Of a stretch of 51,729 bases of DNA, positions 1 to 8,200 are shown one piece after another. A program made the position numbers and the translations under genes. Within the stretch, counting starts at the first letter, position 1. Each line of letters starts with the position of its first letter. Source of the stretch: Trichocoleus desertorum ATA4-8-CV12 (lineage in GTDB: Bacteria; Cyanobacteriota; Cyanobacteriia; FACHB-46); the NCBI GenBank assembly GCA_019358975.1, contig JAHHIL010000042.1:1-51729 (forward strand), read 5' to 3'. The notes beneath the pieces were generated by a model. It saw nothing but the letters and a program-made list of their open reading frames with translations. It made no database searches and was not told where the DNA came from.

Positions 1-490
1 TCCATTTGAATATATTATGAATTGGATTGCATTACTTCTTGGAGGTGAGGGCGATCGCACCTTTGTAGAATGCCTGCAACTGCCTCTGTGTATGGATTTC
101 AGTCTTTTTGGTTATTGGTTGACATAGGCCGATCGCCTTTTTATTCCAATCCGATTCATTAGATATCTATATCAAACTATGAAAATATCCAATCTAATTA
201 CCCATATTCATTTGGATTTGTTATGGATCATCTTATCCAATTCGTTCTAAAAGATATGGATATAAGCAATCCAAATCAATCGAGTTGGCTATGAATTTAT
301 GTTTGAAAGGTTAGTTAAACTGCTTGTACGCTTAGATTTACAGCAACTAACTTATTTAGTCCGATCGCCCATCGGATCGCCTAACTTATTGATTTGAGTT
401 GCATAAACCGTAGATTGCATATTGATTTTGAATATGGATTGAAATAGAATAGATATGTAATCCAAAAAGGTAGCTACTTCAACTAATTGA
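1..490. repeat. AT-rich non-coding region with clustered TTGGAT/ATCCAA motifs
   Basis: No convincing gene lies here. The hexamer TTGGAT or its complement occurs at about 22, 187, 212, 235, 269, 461 and 491, with further near-copies (ATGGAT, CCAATCC). That is far more than the fewer than one expected by chance in 490 bp. A short hairpin CCGAT-N5-ATCGG sits at 361-375, flanked by a direct repeat CTAACTTATT at 347 and 381. The position upstream of a protelomerase-like gene makes iterons or resolvase/replication-protein binding sites possible, but that is inference. Confidence 0.4.
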
Positions 491-859
491 TTGGATGTTC
501 TACCGATGAGAGGTAGTTCCATGCTATCAAGGCCCACGCTTTCTAAATCTGCTGTAAGTTTCTCTCCTTTTGTCTCTTTATTGGTTGCTTTGGTTGAGCT
601 GGCGATCGCTAATCTCAGCCTCTTCTATTGTTCTGAGAGTCAGCAGTTGACCTTTCAACAGGCGATCGCAAACTTCAATCTCTTCTCCTTTTCCACTAAG
701 CAGCCATCTACTACTAAGCGGGCGATCGCTGGCCTTATGTTCCTCTATCTACCTACTAACCCACAGTTCGTCCTTGAGCAGGCGATCGCAGCTGTTATAA
801 GGCAAGATTCTCTCTTTCACTTCCAGGCTCTTCGTGGCCTTGCTGAACAAGCCTCCTGA
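491..859 (+). CDS. doubtful ORF with 20-residue repeats
   Basis: A 122-codon open frame whose central part is four units of exactly 60 bp, each starting with GGCGATCGC and read as Ala-Ile-Ala. Between the AIA triplets the residues are hydrophobic and poorly conserved. No good Shine-Dalgarno sequence precedes the ATGs at 491, 506 or 521, and I recognise no family. It may be a real small repetitive protein, or simply the absence of stops in a phased DNA repeat upstream of the protelomerase-like gene. AIA triplets from HIP1 also punctuate the C-terminal linker of that next protein, so the in-frame reading could be functional mimicry or a remnant of a related linker. Confidence 0.25.
   Translation: MDVLPMRGSSMLSRPTLSKSAVSFSPFVSLLVALVELAIANLSLFYCSESQQLTFQQAIANFNLFSFSTKQPSTTKRAIAGLMFLYLPTNPQFVLEQAIAAVIRQDSLFHFQALRGLAEQAS
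601..840. repeat. four 60-bp units, each headed by a HIP1 site
   Basis: GGCGATCGC starts at 601, 661, 721 and 781, with exactly 60 bp between each copy. The remaining ~51 bp of each unit is pyrimidine-rich and only loosely similar (CTCTTCT-type runs). The exact spacing rather than sequence identity is the notable feature. Confidence 0.7.
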
Positions 860-947
860 CATCGATTTCGATCGCTCTCTAGGAGACTGTGTTTGTCTCC
901 TTTTCTATCTCATCTAATTGATAAGCAATGCAATCTGGAGAACGGAT

Positions 948-2918
948 ATGGGTAAACGTGCTTGGCTCTCTAACTTGATTGACAATGACTATCTCCCGGC
1001 GATCGCTCTGCTATCTGATTCTCCTCGGGGCAGGGCTAAGGCTCAACAACTCGTTACTCGCATGCGGCAAGAGTGGTCCGATCGCGGGGCTCTAGCTCTC
1101 AACCAACAGCAGAGTTTGATGGACCAAACTCGTAGGGCGATTAAAGACCAACTGGGGGAAGACCATTTCTCGCTCGACTATATCAAGTTCTCGACTGAGG
1201 AATACACTCAGCTCAATGATGAGAAGCAGCGATCGGTCTCAGAACGCAATGAAGATGTGAAGCAACTGCACAATCCAGATGGCATCGTGGCAACCGCTGT
1301 TCGCTTGCTGGAGTCGCCGGAGTGGGCAGAGGTGGCTGCGGCTCTGGCGGTACTGACGGGTAGACGTTCCAGTGAGCTACTTTCGACGGCCAAGTTTGAA
1401 CCCAAGACGCGCTGGAGTGTGGTCTTTACTGGAGCGCTTAAACGTGGGGGAGAAACGCAAACGCTCAGTTTTGAGATTCCCACGCTGACGACCTCGGAGA
1501 AGGTGTGCAAGGCTTTAGCCAAGATTAGATGTGAGTTACCGGAGGCGCTGGAGCTACCAGCCAAAGAGGTGAATGCTCGCTTTGGTTCCGCTGTCGCGGC
1601 GGCGTGCGATCGCCACTTCTCGGACTTGGTGCCTCCTAGAGCTGGAGGCAACCTCTACACCCACTTGTTTCGTGCTGTCTACGCCACGATCGCGACCTTT
1701 TGGTACTGTCCGTCTCGTGTAGACCCAGTGGAGTTTAGAGCGGCGATTCAAGGTCACTATGCGGTGCTCGATGAACACAATCCAGAACTCAGGCGATCCC
1801 TGGCCGCTTCTCGTCACTACGCCGATTTTGAGATTGCGGACTCGGTCATTGCTCAGTATGCAGGCAAGCGCAAGGGCATTAAGCTGGGCCTAGGCGGTAT
1901 TCAACCCATTGCTCCGTTTCAGCATCGAACGGATGACACTCCAACCAGAGAACGGCAGCGTCAGCAGCGTACTAGCCTGAGAATCTGGAAACACGACCAA
2001 CCCGCGATCGCTCAGATTTTGGAGCACTTTGACGGCAAACTCCAACCCGATAAGATGTCCGCTTGGGTCGCTTGGTCTCTACAGCAGTTGGCCGCAAAAG
2101 CGACAACTGCTGAGTTAGAAGAGGCGACAGTTGACGGGGTAAGGGAGGTGGAAATAAGCGAGGCGATCGCGACCACTGCAACACAAGAGGAATCTGTTGA
2201 TGAAACAGAAACAACTGAGGCGATCGCTTCCATTCCTGAAACTACTGATGCTGCACCACAGCCAATAGAGAAAAGCGAAGTCAGTGAACCAATCCAATCC
2301 ACCGAATCCATAAGCAATTTGTCTCTAGAGCAGCCAACAGCAAATGGATTGGAATCCAAACTCGACAAGCTCATCGATGTTATGGCTCAGTTCGTTCAGT
2401 TTCAACTTCAGGCTCAAACACCACAGACTCAACAGGCAACAGAGCAAAACGCGATCGCTCAAGCAAATTCAACTAAGGCGGCAGTACCGGAGATAGAGCC
2501 AATATCTCAACCCGCGATCGCTCAAGCAGGGACAACTACACTCCCAGCACCAGTACCAGAGCAAGTTCCAATAACCCAACCCGCGATCGCTAATCAGACT
2601 ATAGATACTCCGGAGAAGACAAACACTGAGGAAAGCAAACCGCGCAAATACAAAACTGGTGAAGCTGATGCGATCGTTCATCAGGCGATCGATGCCATCA
2701 TCCACCACAACAATCTGCCCAACCAGCTCCATGACCTCAAGTGGGCTATCACTATTAACGGATTGAAGAACTTCAGCACCAATCAAAGAGTGATTGAACG
2801 CATCATGCAGGAACGCAAAGACGAGATTGATGCCCATCATCAACTCCACCAACTCCTTCCCAAACACAACCACCGCCACAAGAGAAAACGTAAAATTGGC
2901 GATGTTATCCAACTCTGA
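948..2918 (+). CDS. protelomerase-like (telomere resolvase family) protein
   Basis: A 656-residue protein resembling the telomere-resolvase/protelomerase family of tyrosine-recombinase-fold enzymes, which cut and rejoin DNA at palindromic sites to make hairpin ends. Visible candidate active-site residues are Arg139/140 in LTGRRSSEL, Lys165 in GALKRGGE, His239 and Arg242 in YTHLFRAVYA, His270 in IQGH and a nucleophile-like Tyr291 in SRHYADFEI. These match the R-K-H/R-H-Y pattern of the family as I remember it in cyanobacterial members. Residues ~390-560 are a low-complexity Gln/Ala/Thr linker with HIP1-derived AIA motifs. The last ~95 residues are a basic, conserved domain ending in RHKRKRKIGDV, probably DNA-binding. 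I chose ATG 948 because GGAG lies 8 nt upstream; a TTG at 918 would add ten residues. Many cyanobacteria with circular replicons carry such proteins, so a linear replicon is not implied. Confidence 0.75.
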   Translation: MGKRAWLSNLIDNDYLPAIALLSDSPRGRAKAQQLVTRMRQEWSDRGALALNQQQSLMDQTRRAIKDQLGEDHFSLDYIKFSTEEYTQLNDEKQRSVSERNEDVKQLHNPDGIVATAVRLLESPEWAEVAAALAVLTGRRSSELLSTAKFEPKTRWSVVFTGALKRGGETQTLSFEIPTLTTSEKVCKALAKIRCELPEALELPAKEVNARFGSAVAAACDRHFSDLVPPRAGGNLYTHLFRAVYATIATFWYCPSRVDPVEFRAAIQGHYAVLDEHNPELRRSLAASRHYADFEIADSVIAQYAGKRKGIKLGLGGIQPIAPFQHRTDDTPTRERQRQQRTSLRIWKHDQPAIAQILEHFDGKLQPDKMSAWVAWSLQQLAAKATTAELEEATVDGVREVEISEAIATTATQEESVDETETTEAIASIPETTDAAPQPIEKSEVSEPIQSTESISNLSLEQPTANGLESKLDKLIDVMAQFVQFQLQAQTPQTQQATEQNAIAQANSTKAAVPEIEPISQPAIAQAGTTTLPAPVPEQVPITQPAIANQTIDTPEKTNTEESKPRKYKTGEADAIVHQAIDAIIHHNNLPNQLHDLKWAITINGLKNFSTNQRVIERIMQERKDEIDAHHQLHQLLPKHNHRHKRKRKIGDVIQL

Positions 2919-2954
2919 ACTGGACGCTCTTTGTAGGTTGAGACGCGATCGCGC

Positions 2955-2976
2955 TCACCAAAATTGCGTATGAACC
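2955..2976 (+). repeat. dispersed 22-bp repeat, copy 1
   Basis: Core CACCAAAATWGCGTATGARC, here with AATTGC and an A before the final C. It is preceded by GACGCGATCGCGC, as in copy 3, and by CGCTCTTTG at 2925. Its reverse complement starts GGTTCATACGC, which looks like an ISL3-type terminal repeat, so it may be a stranded IS end. Confidence 0.6.
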
Positions 2977-3170
2977 GCTCTTTGCCTCCCTTGGGCCACT
3001 TTGCCCAAAGTTTGAATGACGACTATGCTGCTGTGAAGGCAGGATTGACTCTAGACATCAGTAATGGTCCCACGGAAGGCCACATTAATCGTTTGAGCAT
3101 CTTCAAACGATTAATGTACGGTCGCACCGGATTGGAGTTACTGAGGCGGCGATTTCTCTTGCGCGCTTGA
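2977..3170 (+). pseudogene. ISL3-family transposase, C-terminal remnant
   Basis: About 64 codons reading into SNGPTEGHINRLSIFKRLMY and ending LRRRFLLRA. This is the highly conserved C-terminal block of ISL3 (IS204/IS1001/IS1096-like) transposases. The N-terminal ~350-400 residues, including the first catalytic Asp residues, are missing. The fragment abuts repeat copy 1, and the 22-bp repeat at 3422 could be the original right end of the element. It is not functional. Confidence 0.75.
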
Positions 3171-3421
3171 ATTCGTTGGCTTCACACCCAACAGCAGCAA
3201 TCACTCATCACTCACTTGAAAGTCTCGATATGGGCTTTTGGGAAAATGGATTGGAATGTGGGTTGTGGGGATGCCTCTGTGAGGCATCTCTATTCGAGCA
3301 ACCTTCTTTACATTCAATCTTGATCCCACTACTCAAAATTTGCCTTCACCACTCCCGGCGATCCCATCCACCTAAACCACCTATGAACCAATCACCACAA
3401 GATGCCACAGCTACGATCGCT

Positions 3422-3443
3422 TCACCAAAATTGCGTATGAGCC
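3422..3443 (+). repeat. dispersed 22-bp repeat, copy 2
   Basis: Same core as copy 1, with TTGC and a G in the penultimate variable position. It lies ~250 bp beyond the ISL3 transposase remnant stop, a plausible distance for the right end of that element. Confidence 0.6.
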
Positions 3444-3544
3444 GACACGATCGCTCAACCACAGACCGAACAAAGCCTTTTGTAATTTTCCTGCTTGCAA
3501 AGAAAGATGTGACAAGACATAGGCTTGCCCTGTCCACTCCTTCT

Positions 3545-3690
3545 CCCTTTAAGTGGCGGCACTTTCTGTCTGATGTCATTCTACTCAACGTGCGTTGGTA
3601 CTGCCGTTACCCCTTGAGCTACCACAAATTAGAGGAGATGATGCTTGAGCAAGGTCTTAAAGTCGATCCTTCTACAAAAAGTCTTTGCGA
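3545..3690 (+). pseudogene. IS6-family transposase, N-terminal remnant
   Basis: The translation FKWRHFLSDVILLNVRWYCR, then LEEMMLEQGLKVDPST, is the diagnostic N-terminal motif of IS6/IS240/IS26-type transposases. The reading frame loses similarity after about residue 48 and the DDE catalytic core is absent. The frame that contains it runs from 3167 to 3823, but the rest of that frame is not recognisable protein. Confidence 0.7.
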
Positions 3691-3926
3691 CACCATCCGG
3701 AAAAATAGAAAGGCGAGAAAAGTTTGTTTTGTGCATTCCGTGCTTCTTTGGTTAGGGCAGATAACAAAAGGCAATTCTTTAAATAGTCAGACAGATCATC
3801 ATGGGTATCCCTTGAACCTATGATTCAATTGATCAATCAACCTTAACTCCTTGACAAAGGAAAGCAGTTTGTGCAGTAGTTGAGCCTTCATCGCCTAAGT
3901 TTTGAGCAGTCTTAGGAGTAATACTG
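3691..3926. other. intergenic region upstream of the STAND pair
   Basis: No recognisable gene after the IS6 relic. The only clear signal is the ribosome-binding site AGGAG at about 3914-3918, which serves the following GTG start. No obvious sigma-70 promoter could be chosen with confidence. Confidence 0.3.
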
Positions 3927-5273
3927 GTGGTAGACATCCGCAAGTTTTTTCGAGCGACCAATCCTAGCCAGACTCTGAATCCGGAGAAGGAGGAGGATCG
4001 CCAATACTACACCGATTTCTCTTCAGTGCGCGGAGGGCAGATTATTCAAGAATTGAAGGACAACATTTCCTTTTTTTCACCGGATGATCCAACCTGTGTG
4101 TTGTTCACAGGACACATTGGCTGCGGCAAATCGACGGAGTTGCTGCGGCTGAAAGCCGAGCTGGAGCAGGAAGGTTTTCATGTCGTCTATTTCGAGTCTA
4201 GCGAAGACTTAGAGATGGCAGATGTAGACATTGGCGACGTCATGTTGGCGATCGCCAAGCGGGTGAGTGAAAGTCTGGAAAAAGCCGAAGTCAATTCTCA
4301 AGCGACGGGCTTTCGAGCTTTGCTGGAAGGCACGATGAAAGTGCTGATGACGGAAGTGGATGTCACAGCCAAAACTAAGATTCCGGGAGTTGGGGCAGTT
4401 GGGGTCAATACTCAGGGAGAATTTTCACTCTCGGCAGGGATTGCAGAGCTAACCGTCGTTGCCAAGAATGACCAGACGCTGCGGGAGCGACTCAACCAAT
4501 ATCTGGCACCCCAGAAAAACAAGTTGCTGGATATGATCAATCGAGAGCTGCTTGAACCAGCGATCGTTCAGTTGAAACAGCAGGGCAAACGAGGGCTGGT
4601 GGTGATTGTGGACAACCTCGATCGCATTGACAATCGCACCAAATCTTTTGGTCGTCCGCAGCAGGAATATCTATTTATTGATCAAAGCGAATGTTTGACC
4701 AAACTCAGGTGTCATTTGGTTTACACGATGCCCTTGGCGCTAAAGTTTTCTAACGAGTATGGGATGCTGACCCAGCGCTATGAGGAACCCAAGGTGTTGC
4801 CGATGGTACCAGTGCAGTTGCAGGATGGCGGCGATTGTGAAGCAGGTTTAACTCTGTTACAGCAAATGGTGTTGGCAAGGGCTTTTCCTGATTTGGGTGA
4901 AGCGCAACAGTTCGAGAAAATTACCGAGGTTTTTGACCATCCTGAAACGCTCGATCGCCTATGTCGCGTCAGCGGTGGGCATGTCCGCGACCTGCTGCGA
5001 TTGCTGAATGACTGGCTCAAGAAGGGCAGACAGCTTCCTCTATCGGGTGCAATCCTAGAAGATGTCATTCGTGCCCGTCGCAATGAAATGACGATGCCTA
5101 TTTCAGATGATGAGTGGGAGCTGTTGCGACAGGTCAAGCAACGGAAGAAAGTTAGCGGCGATCAGGGATATCAAACGCTGATCCGCAGTCGGTTGGTGTT
5201 TGAGTATCGCGATCGCGGCGAGTCCTGGTTTAACGTCAATCCGATTTTGGCGGAGGCAAAGGAACTGCAATGA
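3927..5273 (+). CDS. P-loop ATPase partner of the WD40-STAND protein
   Basis: A 448-residue ATPase. Walker A is TGHIGCGKST around residues 62-70 (Lys68), and Walker B is GLVVIVDNLDRID around 223-233. A later YTMPLALKF stretch fits a sensor strand, and the C-terminal ~100 residues look like a winged-helix tail (LLRQVKQRKKVSG). The fold is AAA/STAND-like; the substrate is unknown. It starts at GTG with AGGAG eight nucleotides upstream. Its stop overlaps the next start as ATGA, so the two proteins are translationally coupled and probably act together. Cyanobacteria often carry such ATPase plus WD40/TPR STAND pairs, which are suspected defence or signalling devices. A role as an NTP-dependent activator of the large partner is inference. 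Confidence 0.65.
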   Translation: MVDIRKFFRATNPSQTLNPEKEEDRQYYTDFSSVRGGQIIQELKDNISFFSPDDPTCVLFTGHIGCGKSTELLRLKAELEQEGFHVVYFESSEDLEMADVDIGDVMLAIAKRVSESLEKAEVNSQATGFRALLEGTMKVLMTEVDVTAKTKIPGVGAVGVNTQGEFSLSAGIAELTVVAKNDQTLRERLNQYLAPQKNKLLDMINRELLEPAIVQLKQQGKRGLVVIVDNLDRIDNRTKSFGRPQQEYLFIDQSECLTKLRCHLVYTMPLALKFSNEYGMLTQRYEEPKVLPMVPVQLQDGGDCEAGLTLLQQMVLARAFPDLGEAQQFEKITEVFDHPETLDRLCRVSGGHVRDLLRLLNDWLKKGRQLPLSGAILEDVIRARRNEMTMPISDDEWELLRQVKQRKKVSGDQGYQTLIRSRLVFEYRDRGESWFNVNPILAEAKELQ

Positions 5274-8200
5274 CTGATCCGGGCACTCCTTTAGAGATTA
5301 CGGTTGACAACCAGAATGCGTTGGAGGAGCTTGCTTGGGCGATCGACATGTCTCAAGGGCAGTTTGCCCTGTTGCTAGCGCAATGCAACTATGTTCGATT
5401 GCGGACGCAGATAGCGGAGCAGTTACAGAAAATTTCTGCTGTGCCCATTCGAGTGGTGACGTTGCCAAAGTTGGCTACAACGCTTTATACCTCGCTCAAG
5501 GCAGAGTTGGGCGACGAGAAACCTGAAGCCGTAATGGTGTTTGGGCTGGACGAGTCCGAAAATCTGGATCAGTTGCTTGCTTCGACAAATCAAGTACGAG
5601 AGGAGTTTCGCCAAACTTTTCCATTTCCGCTGATCCTCTGGATCAATGATGATGTTCTCAAGAAGCTACTGCGATTGGCTCCTGATTTTCACAGTTGGTC
5701 TACGACTACATCGTTTGAGGTTACCAGCTCTGATCTGCTGGAATCTTTGCGTCAGGGAGCCAATGAACTATTTGCTACGCTTTTGACTGCTGAGACAAAT
5801 GCTTCCTTTAACAGGCTGTTTGCTCAGATAGATCTAGCAATTTTGCGCCAGCAGGAATTAGCAGCCGCATTGAGTGAGCTGCAAAAGCGAGGTCAGGTTC
5901 TAGAGCCAGCGCTGCAAGCTAGTCTGGGCTTTTTCCAAGGGGTCAGTGCTGGAACTGATTCTGAAGCCTTGACATACTTGCAGCGAAGTCTGGATTTTTG
6001 GCAGCAGACTAGCGACGACCCTAAAGGGGGAACTGCTTCACATTCCCAAAGCAACGGCATTGTTCCAGCCTCAAACCAACTCCGTGTAGCGCTGCTGCTT
6101 TTCTTTATTGGGCAGTACCAATATTACGTGACAGAGCAAGATAGAGCGCGATCGCCCGATTGGAAAAAGACCCAAGTTCCTCTCCAGCAAGCCATTGAGA
6201 TCTTTGAGCAAGCTAATCGTCCAGATTTAGCCGCTAAATGTATTACTCGCCTAGAGCGAGTGTTAGAGCGCGTGCCAGATTGGGATGCACTGGAAGCAGT
6301 GGCGCAAAAATCCCTAAAATTACATCAGTCCTACTGTCATCTCAGCAGGTTGGCTCAAGATTACCGCTACCTAGCAGAGGTGGCGTTGCGGCGACAGCGA
6401 GCAGCAGAGGCAAAATCGCTAGCTCAACAAGCATTAGATACTATAGCAAAGATTCCAGAAGACCAGCGATGGCAAGGGTTACATCTGCTGACGCTGGCTA
6501 GGGTGGAACGGCAGCTGGGCAATCAAGAGGGGGCGATCGCCCACCTAAAAGCAGCCTATGATTTAGGCGATCAAGGGTTCCCTCGCCTCTTCAGTGAGAT
6601 TCTGGCGGAGTTGCGAGACATCTACTTAGAGCAGAAGCACTATCTAGAGGCATTCCTACTGAAACAAACACGGCTCTCGGTAGAGCAGCAGTATGGCATT
6701 CGAGCATTTGTTGGGGCAGGACGGCTGAAGCCTAAGCGGGAAGACGCAGAACAACACATCAATCAAGCAAATTTAGCAGAATCAACTGAAGAAATTGCCC
6801 CAGAGATTCGAGCATCAGGACGGCAAAAAGACCTGGATGAACTGCTCCAGCGAATTGGCGACACCGAACACAGATTGATTGTGGTACACGGCTACTCTGG
6901 CGTGGGTAAGAGTTCGCTGGTGGTGGCGGGGTTGGTTCCAGCACTGCGGCAGAGGGCGATCGGTTTTCGCAATAATCTGCCGGTGCTGATTCGGGAGTAT
7001 AGCCGTTGGATGGCCGTACTGGGGCAGCAGTTAGTAACAGCAACAGGAGAGAGCAGCAACGCAGCTTCTGAGAATTCGGAGGAAGAAGCAAGCTGGGATC
7101 AGGCAGCATTTCTAAAACAGTTGCGGCAAAACGAGCAGCGCAACCTCCGTACGGTCCTAATTTTTGACCAGTTTGAGGAATTCTTTTTTGTCTATCCTGA
7201 TCCGGTCCAGCGTAGGCAATTTTTTGAGTTTTTAGGACAGTGTTTAGGGGTGCTGTCGGTTAAGGTAATTCTCTCTTTGCGGGAGGACTATCTCCACTAT
7301 TTGCTGGAGTGCAGCCGTCTTTCTAGCATCAAAACCACAGGAATTGATATTCTCAGCAGCAATGTGCTGTATGGGTTGGGCAATTTTTCGGCTGAGGATG
7401 CGAAGGCGATTATTCAAGACCTGACTGACCGCGCCCAATTTTATCTGGAACCCGCTTTGGTCGATGCCCTGGTTAATGACTTAGCCGGAGAATTGGGAGA
7501 GGTCAGACCGATCGAGCTACAGGTGGTGGGGGCACAGCTACAAGATGAAAATATCACCACGCTAGCGAACTACCAAACCTGCGGTGAAACGCCAAAACAA
7601 GAGCTGGTCAAACGCTATCTGGCACAATCGGTGACAGACTGCGGCAGCGAAAACCAGCAGATTGCCGAACTGGTGCTGTATCTGCTCACCGACGAAAAAG
7701 GAACTCGCCCGCTAAAGACGCGTCCTGAGGTGGAGCGAGATTTGCAGGCGCTGACTGGCATCCTGATTCAAACTGGCTCTGCCTTGGACGATGCTCTGAC
7801 ACTAGTGCTGTGCGTGTTTGTAGACTCCGGCTTAGTTGTGCTGTTGCCAGAAATCCCACTGGATCGCTATCAATTAGTGCATGACTATCTCGCAGCCTTT
7901 ATCCGCCAACAAGCTCCCCAGATCGATCGCCTGATCGCTGAACTCGAAGCAGAACGAAAACAGCGACGGCTAAGTGAAGAAGAACTGGTCAAAGAAAAGC
8001 AGTCCAAGCAGATTTTAGAAGCCGCTCACCAGGAGGCGAAAAAAATTGCTCGTCTGGAGCGAGTGGGCATGCAGGCAATGCGGCAGTTTGAGTTTGCCCA
8101 ACTTGAGGCGCTCACTTCAGCCGTACAAACCGGAGAAGACTTACGAATGCTGATGCACGAGCGGGGTGAAGATGTTTATTCAGCGACTAGCCCCGTTCTG

